A stretch of 64,000 nucleotides of DNA from Acetatifactor muris (GTDB lineage Bacteria > Bacillota > Clostridia > Lachnospirales > Lachnospiraceae). Position numbers and translations under genes: made by a program. The DNA is taken from positions 1 through 64,000 of the forward strand of contig JAMPFR010000005.1 of NCBI GenBank assembly GCA_023664365.1. Direction: 5' to 3'. Below the pieces are notes generated by a model, which was not told where the DNA came from, did not search any database, and saw nothing but the letters and a program-made list of their open reading frames with translations. This document shows positions 26,583 through 34,434 of this stretch, piece after piece; the stretch's first letter is position 1, and every line of letters starts with the position of its first letter.

Positions 26583-27541
26583 GGCTGTTCCTCCCGCGCC
26601 ACCAATACACCCTGTACCAGATATCTCTTATCGTTCTGCTGATAAACGCAGGTGGAAAGGGTCAGTATTTTATCCTCCGTGGTGGGATGTATATCTTCCC
26701 GGAAATTGCATCCCTTTCCCGTATGCTCCGGAACGGCGTCAAGATAACTCTGATATCCCTCTTCCGTATCCAGGCTCCAGATCATCAGCTGGTGCCTGTT
26801 ATCCGTAACATACGCCGCAAAAATCTCATAGATCAGAATTTCGCCGCCTTCCGTGTAAATGTGAATGTATCGGTTCTCGTCAAAAAAGTCCCTGTCTTCA
26901 AATTTATGTAAGTCGGCAAACATAGTGCCGTTCCGCATATTATGCCCGTAGATTATCGTATTGGGATCCGTCCAGTCCTTGGAGTTCATCCGCTGGGTAT
27001 AGATCCCGCCGGGGCGTCCTTTGGTGCCGTCCAGGTTATACTCCAGATAATAGTCCATTTCCTCGGGATGCTGCACCACAGGGAAATCGATAACCGTTCC
27101 CGGTACGCTGAGCCAGGCGTAGATGTGCTCGTTTATATCCTCCTGCAGGGCGGCTATATCCACGGTCTTTCCTTCCAGTCCGTAATCCGGCTGTTCTGCA
27201 TCCGGTGCCGCAGGTTCAGGTTCACTCTCGTCCGAAGCAATAGCCGCGCCCGAATCCGGCTCCGAAGGTGTGTTTCCCTCCGGATTCTGTTCCGACATGG
27301 AGGTGTCTGTATTTCCCGGTTCTTCCGGCCTCGGCTGTACCCTTTCTCCCTGCAGGCTGACATAGGATGCGCGCATGTCCTCCAAGTCCTCCTCGGCGCG
27401 GTGCAGTCCCGACAGATAGGCAATCAGAAATATAATGCAGCAAAGGAACATACTCCCCATGACAAACGCCAGCAGCTGATATTTCCTTTTTCTGTTCTTT
27501 TTGTCCCTTTTTTTAATTGTAGTTTCCGTAATATTTCCCAT
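26579..27541 (-). CDS. class B sortase
   Basis: 320-residue transpeptidase. N-terminal basic stretch and membrane helix (LLAFVMGSMFLCCIIFLIAYL), an acidic Ser/Glu/Pro linker, then the sortase domain: His in TIIYGHNMRNGTMF, Cys in LTLSTCVYQ and Arg in NDKRYLVQG near the end, all spaced as in SrtB. The start ATG at 27541 lies inside the tandem repeat at the 3' end of the kinase gene (29-bp overlap). Probable client is the SPKTGD protein two genes downstream. Finding a sortase inside a capsule operon is unusual. Confidence 0.9.
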   Translation of the reverse strand: MGNITETTIKKRDKKNRKRKYQLLAFVMGSMFLCCIIFLIAYLSGLHRAEEDLEDMRASYVSLQGERVQPRPEEPGNTDTSMSEQNPEGNTPSEPDSGAAIASDESEPEPAAPDAEQPDYGLEGKTVDIAALQEDINEHIYAWLSVPGTVIDFPVVQHPEEMDYYLEYNLDGTKGRPGGIYTQRMNSKDWTDPNTIIYGHNMRNGTMFADLHKFEDRDFFDENRYIHIYTEGGEILIYEIFAAYVTDNRHQLMIWSLDTEEGYQSYLDAVPEHTGKGCNFREDIHPTTEDKILTLSTCVYQQNDKRYLVQGVLVAREEQP

Positions 27542-28283
27542 AATATTTTCCGTAATATTTCCCGTAATACTTTCCGTAATAGCCTTTGCCGTCCATATCC
27601 ACCTTGTTCAGCACACAACCCAGGATCCGGCAGCCGGCCACCATAAGCTGCTCTTTGATCTTTCTTACAAAACGGTAACTGACTGTCCCGCTGGCGATCA
27701 CGATGACCGCCCCGTCGCAGTTTCTGGATACCACCGCGGTATCGATAACACTTCCCAGGGGCGGTGTGTCCACAATTACCATGTCATACTCATCCCTGGC
27801 TCTTTTTATCATTTCAGCAAAGTGGCTGTTTCCAAGCAATTCGCTGGGATCCGGCGGCACCGGCCCCGAAAAGATCATGTGCAGATTGGGAACATTGGTG
27901 ACGCAGACCGCCTCATCGAATTCAGCCTGTCCTATCAGGTAATTTGACAAGCCCATCCATACTCTTCCCCTTTTATGTCTCCGGCGCATAACCGACTTCC
28001 GCAGATCCGCATCTACAAGCAATACCTTCCTGCCCATTTCCGCATAGGATTTTGCCAGTTCAAAGGAAATATTGCTCTTCCCTTCATTCGGAGTGCAGCT
28101 GGTAATGCAGATCACCTTTACGTCCTCTCCCGAAAATTCAATGTTTGTCCGCAGCATTTTAAATGCTTCTCTGGCACGAAAATCCAACTCCGTATTTTTC
28201 AGTTCAATTACCTGCAGCTTGACGTCCTCTTCCTTCGTCTTGCTTTTCTCTGTCTGCAGGCTCTGTTTGCTTCTGTCATTCAT
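27513..28283 (-). CDS. CpsD/YwqD-type capsular polysaccharide tyrosine autokinase
   Basis: BY-kinase of 256 residues controlling polysaccharide assembly. Walker A CTPNEGKSNISFELA near residue 62, Walker A' KVLLVDADLRKS, and Walker B MVIVDTPPLGSVIDT are in place. The C-terminal autophosphorylation tail is a perfect series of five YYGK/N units (residues ~234-253). It is activated by the membrane modulator encoded just upstream and reversed by the PHP phosphatase gene before that. The tail's coding sequence is a 12-bp tandem repeat overlapping the sortase start. Confidence 0.93.
   Translation of the reverse strand: MNDRSKQSLQTEKSKTKEEDVKLQVIELKNTELDFRAREAFKMLRTNIEFSGEDVKVICITSCTPNEGKSNISFELAKSYAEMGRKVLLVDADLRKSVMRRRHKRGRVWMGLSNYLIGQAEFDEAVCVTNVPNLHMIFSGPVPPDPSELLGNSHFAEMIKRARDEYDMVIVDTPPLGSVIDTAVVSRNCDGAVIVIASGTVSYRFVRKIKEQLMVAGCRILGCVLNKVDMDGKGYYGKYYGKYYGKYYGKYYGNYN
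27523..27582. repeat. 12-bp tandem repeat, five units, encoding the kinase tyrosine tail
   Basis: Five consecutive 12-bp units of the form TTTCCGTAATAT / TTCCCATAATAT on the plus strand encode YYGK on the minus strand. The sortase start codon is in the second unit. Unit number could change by replication slippage without a frameshift in either gene. Confidence 0.85.
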
Positions 28284-28290
28284 ACTTCTG

Positions 28291-29136
28291 CTACAATTCC
28301 TCCATCTCTATCATCTCGCTGCGATTCTGATTCCATTCATCCTCATACTCTTCTTCCGCTTCATCCTGTATCCCGGCTTCTTCCCGATACTCCTGTACCT
28401 TTCTTTCCCTTTCGCCCCTGTGATTATGGCGGTGCTTTGCCGCCTCTTCCCCTTCCATGACGGGGATCATGGCAAGAGTGCTCAGTTCAAGATACTTTTC
28501 CACATCCTCGGAGGTCTTCACCGTATCGTCCGTCAAAAACCGCACTGTCAGCACGGCAATACACAGAAGCATTCCTATCAAAACCCCCATTAATGTCCAT
28601 ATTCCTACGGAAGGACTGGCCGGCAGTTCCGGAAGGTTTGCCGCATCCACCGTATTTACCGCCTCTATGTCCATTACCTCCTGGATCCGTGCGGAGGCCT
28701 CTGTACGAATTTCATCTGCTATGAGGCACGCCATGACCGGATCCGGATCCGTCACGGTGATTACAATGAGTCTGGTATCACTCAGGGCTTCTACTTCTAC
28801 TCTCTTACTCAGCTCCTTCAGAGTATCCTCCAGGCCGCAGGATTCAATCACCTTCTCCAGCACGCCCCGGCTGGTGATCAGCTGAGCGTAATCCTTTGTC
28901 AGAGTGCTCCCCAGCTGCACATCGCTGTATGTTATGGTGTTCCCGTCGTTTTTATTCAGTATGTATACACTGGTGGAGGATTCATACTGCGGAGTAATCA
29001 AAAACATGCTTATTAAAAATGCCGCCAGTCCGCACGCCAGCCCGCAGACGGCAATCAGCCACAGTCTGTGCAGGAGCATTCCCAGCAGCTCCTGTATATC
29101 TACTTCCACCACGTCTTCATTTTCTTTATTCTGCAT
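28291..29136 (-). CDS. YveK/CpsC-type chain-length determinant and kinase modulator
   Basis: 281-residue Wzz-domain protein with two membrane helices (about residues 26-52 and 180-203, SVGIWTLMGVLIGMLLCIAVL). The loop carries ESSTSVYILNKNDG and the conserved Pro-rich segment PELPASPS ahead of helix 2. The cytoplasmic tail is long and charged (HRHNHRGERER...EEEYEDEW), where the kinase is expected to dock. It sets polymer length together with CpsD. Confidence 0.9.
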   Translation of the reverse strand: MQNKENEDVVEVDIQELLGMLLHRLWLIAVCGLACGLAAFLISMFLITPQYESSTSVYILNKNDGNTITYSDVQLGSTLTKDYAQLITSRGVLEKVIESCGLEDTLKELSKRVEVEALSDTRLIVITVTDPDPVMACLIADEIRTEASARIQEVMDIEAVNTVDAANLPELPASPSVGIWTLMGVLIGMLLCIAVLTVRFLTDDTVKTSEDVEKYLELSTLAMIPVMEGEEAAKHRHNHRGERERKVQEYREEAGIQDEAEEEYEDEWNQNRSEMIEMEEL

Positions 29137-29181
29137 GCAAAACCTCCATGTCCTTTCCGTCCGCCGATCTTTTCCCTTTCA

Positions 29182-29916
29182 TTACTGTATATCATGCTGA
29201 CTGCAGAGAGCTCTTCCATACAGAAGATGCTCCGCATATTCTCTCTCAAGCTTTCGATACAGATAATCCGCGCAACTTTTGATCCTAGGCGCCCGCTTTC
29301 TGTCGCTATGGGCGTCCGTTCCCAGCAGATCCACCAATTTCCTCTTTAAAAGCGCTCTGGTATCACGCTTTGCTCTGCCGCCGAATACTCCCGTAACAGA
29401 ACCGGTATTTATCTGGATCAATACACCCAGACTGCGCATTTCCCGGATGAACCCGAAGTCCTTTTTCATCAGAGCGCCATACCGCTCCACATGGGCTGCC
29501 ACCGGAACATAACCTCTGTCCAGAATATCGCAGAGTGCCCTGCGGATATATCGCTCTTCCTCCCATGGATCAAATTCTGTCAGGATGCAGTCCGTTCCCT
29601 CCAGAGGAACGGCTCTGTCCGTTTCCAGAAGCTGCAGCACCTCCTGGCGAAAATAATATTCGGCGCCGTACTTCAGGTTGACTGCCAGGCCTTCTTTCCC
29701 TGCTGCTTCTTTCAGTCCGTCCAGAGACTCCAAAATCGTATCTCTGTCCGGGCAGCCCTTTCCCGGCATAAAATGAGGCGTGGCATAAATGGTTTCTATA
29801 CCCTCCTCCCGGGCAATACGCAGCATATTCAGGGATTGCCGGATATTCACCGCCCCATCGTCCAACCCAGGCAAAACATGGGAATGCATATCTGTATATC
29901 CTAAGCCGCCCTTCAT
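29182..29916 (-). CDS. CpsB/YwqE-type PHP tyrosine phosphatase
   Basis: First gene of the polysaccharide operon: manganese-dependent PHP-family phosphatase that dephosphorylates the CpsD kinase. Metal-binding motifs YTDMHSHVLPGLDDGA at the N-terminus, TIYATPHFMPGKG, VAAHVERYGAL and GTDAHSDRKRAP are all present. I chose the ATG at 29916 because GGGAG lies five bases upstream; an in-frame ATG at 29940 would add eight residues but has no clear ribosome binding site. Only ~70-90 bp separate it from the invertible segment at 29984-30055, whose promoter would drive it after inversion. Confidence 0.92.
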   Translation of the reverse strand: MKGGLGYTDMHSHVLPGLDDGAVNIRQSLNMLRIAREEGIETIYATPHFMPGKGCPDRDTILESLDGLKEAAGKEGLAVNLKYGAEYYFRQEVLQLLETDRAVPLEGTDCILTEFDPWEEERYIRRALCDILDRGYVPVAAHVERYGALMKKDFGFIREMRSLGVLIQINTGSVTGVFGGRAKRDTRALLKRKLVDLLGTDAHSDRKRAPRIKSCADYLYRKLEREYAEHLLYGRALCSQHDIQ

Positions 29917-29959
29917 ATAATCTCCCATCCATCGTTTCATATTTACTAATTGCCGGTAC

Positions 29960-29983
29960 TGTCAAATAGTGTACTTTTTGACA
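29960..29983. repeat. left inverted repeat (IRL), serine-recombinase crossover-like site
   Basis: 24-bp site whose right 15 bp, GTGTACTTTTTGACA, are repeated exactly in inverted orientation at 30056-30070. Over all 24 bp it agrees with the reverse complement of the right site at 21 positions. Each site is itself a quasi-palindrome (here ACTGTCAAA...TTTGACAGT, 29958-29966 and 29977-29985), with an asymmetric central GT as seen in serine invertase sites. Confidence 0.8.
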
Positions 29984-30019
29984 GTATCCGTCCTGTGCGC
30001 CGATATGTAAAAAAAAGAG

Positions 30020-30048
30020 TTGCATTTAAGGGCAAAAGGTGATAATAT
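30020..30048 (+). promoter_or_regulatory. promoter inside the invertible segment, pointing away from the polysaccharide operon
   Basis: TTGCAT (30020-30025), 17-bp spacer, extended -10 TG (30040-30041) and TAATAT (30043-30048), all on the plus strand. This is the best promoter in the intergenic region. As drawn it fires into the 3' end of the recombinase gene, antisense to it. If the 72 bp between the inverted repeats flipped, the same promoter would read left, with its transcript starting next to the left repeat and reaching the phosphatase start codon after a short leader. Confidence 0.78.
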
Positions 30049-30055
30049 TCTTTTA

Positions 30056-30079
30056 TGTCAAAAAGTACACATTATGACA
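30056..30079. repeat. right inverted repeat (IRR), serine-recombinase crossover-like site
   Basis: Inverted partner of 29960-29983: TGTCAAAAAGTACAC is exact over 15 bp, and the outer TGTCA/TGACA arms are retained. It lies 8 bp from the stop codon of the recombinase gene. The central dinucleotide is AC here, the complement of GT in the left site, which fits inversion rather than deletion. Confidence 0.8.
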
Positions 30080-30087
30080 GCAGACTT

Positions 30088-30720
<633 letters not shown>

Positions 30721-30734
30721 TTATTTCTGCATTT

Positions 30735-30740
30735 ATTATA
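30735..30740 (-). promoter_or_regulatory. putative -10 element of the recombinase gene
   Basis: TATAAT on the minus strand, 35 bp upstream of the recombinase ATG. No good -35 hexamer at 17 bp (GAATTC is found there), so this is a weak call. Confidence 0.4.
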
Positions 30741-30814
30741 AATCAGAGCAAACAATAGAATTCACTCTTTACGGGAACTCCATTTTGTCATGAAATGGGC
30801 GCCTCAGGGCGCAC

Positions 30815-30852
30815 AAAAAATACCGTCCTGCAATTCAACAGAACGGTATTTC
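30815..30852 (-). terminator. Rho-independent terminator of the mannan locus
   Basis: Minus-strand stem AAATACCGT/ACGGTATTT with further pairing (TTCTG/CAGGA) followed by TTTTTT, 70 bp after the end of the GH1-ManA gene. A second GC hairpin, GCGCC/GGCGC, lies at 30799-30812. Together they insulate the recombinase and the polysaccharide switch from mannan-operon transcription. Confidence 0.8.
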
Positions 30853-30924
30853 CCCACAATATTATTTCTTCAATTTTCCATGCTGTATACTGCTATATAT
30901 GTATACTACCATATATGTATACTT

Positions 30925-33228
30925 CTATATACTCGAAATAATCAACTCCATCTTCCCCGTAAATTCAAGCCTTTTCACTCCATTGGGAACCAGGAAGAAG
31001 TCTCCTTTCTTCACAGGCTGGCTGTTGACAATACCGTCACCTGACAATACTGTCGCCAACAGGAAAGGTGCATCCGGCTCAAAGACAAATCTGTCGTTTA
31101 CCTGCAGCTTCGATACCCTGTAATAGCTGCAGCGGTATAGTTCATTCAGGCGGTTTTCAGGCAGATTTGCCGCAGACATTACGCTGTCCTCCGCAGATTT
31201 TGCAGGAACGGTAATAACGTCTATGCTCTGCTCCACATGAAGCTGTCTGGGTTTGCCGTTTGACAGCCTGTCGTAATCATAGACACGATAGGTAATATCG
31301 CTGTTCTGCTGGGTTTCCAGTATCAGCAGCCCGCCCTTGATGGCGTGGACGGTACCCGGGTCAATCTGAATGAAATCTCCCTTCTTCACCGGGATTTCCC
31401 GGATAAACTCTTTCCAGCGCCCCTGATGAATCATATCTGCAAGCTCCTCCTTTGTCCCGGCGTTATGACCGATGACAAGGGACGCGTCCGGAGGACAGTC
31501 CAATACATACCAGCACTCCGTCTTACCCAGAGAACCGTTCTCATGAACCTTAGCATACGCGTCATCAGGATGTACCTGAATACTTAAATCAGCTTTGGCG
31601 TCAATCATCTTGATCAACAGCGGAAAACGATCATATGCCGCGTTTCCGAACATCTCAGGATGGGTTTCCCAAAGCTTGGAAAGCTTTACGCCTGCATAAA
31701 CGCCATCCCGTATGGTTCCTTCACCGTTGGGATGGGCGGAAATACCCCAGCACTCGCCGATGTCCGTTCCCTCCACAGGATACCCGAAGTCCTCCCGCAG
31801 CCTGCTTCCTCCCCATATGTTGTGGGTAAACACGGGATTCAGGAACAGAATGTCCTGACAGGGACTATTACAGGAAAGATTTGCTCCCATAGTTTGTATT
31901 ACCTCCTTATACCAGAAAGCGGAATCCTTCACGATTCTCTTCTGGGTCTGATAATTTACATATACAATGCCGAAACGCTGTTTATAGCCGTCGCTCCACT
32001 CGAAATTGTCCAAGAAGGTCCACAGGAAATAGCCCCTCACATCCGCGCCCTCTTCCATTGCCTTCTGCATTGCTCCTATATAACTGTCCAGAAAAGTAAT
32101 TCTGTCGTTATCATGTACTCTGCCGTCAGGGGCCACGTTATCATGACAGCCCATGCCGTTTTCCGTAATATAAAGAGGCAGCGGATAACGCTCCGTCAGA
32201 AACTTTATGCCGTAATAAAAGGCTCTCGGCGTCACCGGCCAGTCCGTCCCGGTCTTGGGAAATCCCGGCTCCCTGGTGACAAACTCCGGCTCTCCGTCCT
32301 GTCCCGCCCTGATATAATAGCCGTTGTAAATATTCTGTCCCATGAAATCCAGAGGCTGATGGATAAGCTCCATATCCTCGGGGGTGATTTCCGGCAGGTA
32401 TTCCTGAAACTGCTTCAGTCCTTCCTCCGGATAATGCCCCAGAAATACGGGGTCGGAGAACCAGGCCACGTTCCATGTCCAGTTGCTCATGGGATTGTAA
32501 AATCCGAAATAGACCTTCTTTGCCGCCTCAATATCCTCCGGAGAATCAGTGTAAGGATACGCCACGCCTCCTGTGGGCGCATACCCTACCCGGATGGACT
32601 GCCTTGCATATTTCCGCAGCATGATAACCGCTTTCCCGTGGGCTTTCAGCAGATTGTGGGCAATCCGGAAGGTCTCATTATAAGAAAGCTGAAGTCCCGG
32701 CGCATGAACGCCGCTCAGGTGCCCAAGCCCCACCGCGCACTGGGGCTCGTTGATGGTGATGAAATCCTGGCACAAATCCGAAAAATTCTCCGCCACCACC
32801 TTTGCATAATTACCGAACCAGTCCACCACCTCCGGATTCAGCCAGCCGCCCTTATCCTGCAGAGCCTGGGGAAATTCCCAGTGAAACAACGTCACATAAG
32901 GTCTGATACCGTTTTCCTTCATAGAGAGAATCATATTTCTGTACAGTTCCACCGCTTTTGGATTGACAGCCCCATCCCCGTCCGGAATCAGCCTGGCCCA
33001 GTTGATGGAAAAACGGTATGCCTTTATACCCAGATTACGCATCAGGGCATAATCCTCCCTGTACCGGTGCATATGGTCGCAGGAGATATTGGCGTTCTGC
33101 CCCTCAAATATCCTGCCTGCCTCCACGAAGGTATCCCATACGTTTTTCCCTCTCCCGTCCTCCGGGTCAGTGCCCTCCACCTGGTACGCGCTGCTCGCCA
33201 CGCCCCAGACAAAATCCTTGTCAAACAT
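30925..33228 (-). CDS. GH1 beta-glycosidase fused to class I mannose-6-phosphate isomerase
   Basis: Bifunctional cytoplasmic protein of 767 residues. Residues 1-~447 are a complete GH1 enzyme: acid/base E161 in FITINEPQ, nucleophile E356 in LYITENG, and NFEWSDGYKQRFG, the pattern of non-phosphorylated-substrate beta-glucosidases/mannosidases rather than 6-phospho-beta-glucosidases. After a linker of about ten residues, 458-767 form class I phosphomannose isomerase: NPVFTHNIWGG, LSIQVHPDDAYA (Zn ligands near 551-553), KTECWYV and PGTVHAIKGG. The reading frame is uninterrupted. It is the last gene of the mannan locus and would release mannose or glucose and channel mannose-6-phosphate to fructose-6-phosphate. 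A nearby kinase for mannose is not seen. Confidence 0.9.
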   Translation of the reverse strand: MFDKDFVWGVASSAYQVEGTDPEDGRGKNVWDTFVEAGRIFEGQNANISCDHMHRYREDYALMRNLGIKAYRFSINWARLIPDGDGAVNPKAVELYRNMILSMKENGIRPYVTLFHWEFPQALQDKGGWLNPEVVDWFGNYAKVVAENFSDLCQDFITINEPQCAVGLGHLSGVHAPGLQLSYNETFRIAHNLLKAHGKAVIMLRKYARQSIRVGYAPTGGVAYPYTDSPEDIEAAKKVYFGFYNPMSNWTWNVAWFSDPVFLGHYPEEGLKQFQEYLPEITPEDMELIHQPLDFMGQNIYNGYYIRAGQDGEPEFVTREPGFPKTGTDWPVTPRAFYYGIKFLTERYPLPLYITENGMGCHDNVAPDGRVHDNDRITFLDSYIGAMQKAMEEGADVRGYFLWTFLDNFEWSDGYKQRFGIVYVNYQTQKRIVKDSAFWYKEVIQTMGANLSCNSPCQDILFLNPVFTHNIWGGSRLREDFGYPVEGTDIGECWGISAHPNGEGTIRDGVYAGVKLSKLWETHPEMFGNAAYDRFPLLIKMIDAKADLSIQVHPDDAYAKVHENGSLGKTECWYVLDCPPDASLVIGHNAGTKEELADMIHQGRWKEFIREIPVKKGDFIQIDPGTVHAIKGGLLILETQQNSDITYRVYDYDRLSNGKPRQLHVEQSIDVITVPAKSAEDSVMSAANLPENRLNELYRCSYYRVSKLQVNDRFVFEPDAPFLLATVLSGDGIVNSQPVKKGDFFLVPNGVKRLEFTGKMELIISSI

Positions 33229-33231
33229 AAT

Positions 33232-34413
33232 TTAGCGCCCTTCCTTCCTCAAACATACCGCAGAGCTTGCAATGACAGACACCAGATAAAAAGGAAGCTT
33301 ATCGTCCTCATGGGTTTCCTTCAGTCGAATCTCCACCCGGTGCAGCTTATCCTCCCCGTGCTCCAGCACGGTATCCAGCGCCAGCTTGTCCCCCCAGGTC
33401 TCGTCAAAATTAGCGTCCAGCACAAAGGGATGATCCTCGTCGCCGTCCAGAATCAGCTCCGCCACCGGCGCGGGAAGCTGCATGGTCTTTCTGTACTGAA
33501 CCCCGATACAGCTGCCTTCCACCTCAAACGTAACAGATGCTCCCTGATCGGTCGCAGTCCAACCCTTTTTGAAAATATCGGTAATCACTTCCTGAGACGC
33601 AGGATCCGGCGTAAATCCCTGTAAAACAGGCGACGCATTGTCATTTCTGTACCGCACGGAATTTTCATAAGCGTTAGCCGTCAGGGGCTTTTTCAGGCTG
33701 ATCGGCTCTTCCCTCTCTTCCGTATCCGACGAGACCCTATCCGTCAGCTCCTTATCCGTCAGACCCTCATCTTCCAGAATTTTATCCAGAAAATAAGTGA
33801 TAACGGACGCCACCAACTCATGGCCGTAATCGTTGGGATGCAAGTCATCCGGCGTAATGGTACGGTTTTCCAGCCTTCCGGAAACAAGCTCCGGATAGAT
33901 ACAGCTCTGCATACTGACAGAGGGAAGCTCATAATACCGGGCCACCTTGCCATGCATCAGCTGGGCGTTTCCGCCGTTGTCATAGCATACATTATGTACC
34001 AGCAGCACTGCAGGCTGCCACTCCGCGCCGTAAATCCTGCGTACCAACCCCTCATAGGTCTCCAGATAATGAGGGGCCGCACTGTCATTTACCGAAAACT
34101 CCACAATGACAAAATCCGGCCTGTACGCCAGCAGGTCGCTGTCAACCCTGGCACAGCCAAACTGAGAGTCCGTTGCCCCTATCCCGGCGTTCAGGTATAC
34201 AAATTCCGCATCGGGAAAAGTCCTGCACCACCATTCATACACACGGTAAGCATAGCAGAGTTTCGGGTTCGTTGCAAGAGATCCCTGGGTAATGGACCCC
34301 CCCAGGAAACCCAGCGTCAGCTTTTCCCCTTGTTTTGCCCGCCGAAATACACTTTTTATTCTCTCCTGATTTCCGCGGTTTGCCACCGCAGCCTCATAAT
34401 TCAAATTGATCAT
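33232..34413 (-). CDS. SGNH-type acetylesterase, CE17-like, with C-terminal beta domain
   Basis: 393 residues, no signal peptide, so cytoplasmic. SGNH blocks: GFLGGSITQGS (Ser40), LNAGIGATDS, VEFSVNDSA (Asn109) and TPDDLHPNDYGHE (Asp/His near 189-192). From about residue 270 a beta-sandwich resembling the CBM35-type domain of CE17 mannan 2-O-acetylesterases follows (GWTATDQGASVTFEVEG). In the Roseburia mannan system CE17 removes 2-O-acetyl groups from imported manno-oligosaccharides in partnership with a CE2 enzyme, and here the CE2-like gene is directly upstream. Confidence 0.85.
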   Translation of the reverse strand: MINLNYEAAVANRGNQERIKSVFRRAKQGEKLTLGFLGGSITQGSLATNPKLCYAYRVYEWWCRTFPDAEFVYLNAGIGATDSQFGCARVDSDLLAYRPDFVIVEFSVNDSAAPHYLETYEGLVRRIYGAEWQPAVLLVHNVCYDNGGNAQLMHGKVARYYELPSVSMQSCIYPELVSGRLENRTITPDDLHPNDYGHELVASVITYFLDKILEDEGLTDKELTDRVSSDTEEREEPISLKKPLTANAYENSVRYRNDNASPVLQGFTPDPASQEVITDIFKKGWTATDQGASVTFEVEGSCIGVQYRKTMQLPAPVAELILDGDEDHPFVLDANFDETWGDKLALDTVLEHGEDKLHRVEIRLKETHEDDKLPFYLVSVIASSAVCLRKEGR

Positions 34414-34434
34414 ATCATTGCTCCTTCAGAAATA

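Noticed and set aside
29960..30079. the two inverted sites considered as a simple transcription terminator pair or repressor operators
   Set aside because: No U-tract follows either, the 15-bp exact match is inverted across a promoter, and a recombinase gene adjoins; inversion explains more of what is seen. A repressor role for the quasi-palindromes cannot be excluded.
30896..30925. ATATATGTATACT direct repeat just after the GH1-ManA stop codon
   Set aside because: Short AT-rich repeat with no gene or known signal; probably part of the 3' untranslated region.
31660..33624. 654-codon open frame on the plus strand
   Set aside because: Entirely antisense to the GH1-ManA gene, whose catalytic motifs are intact; no ribosome binding site and no recognisable domain.
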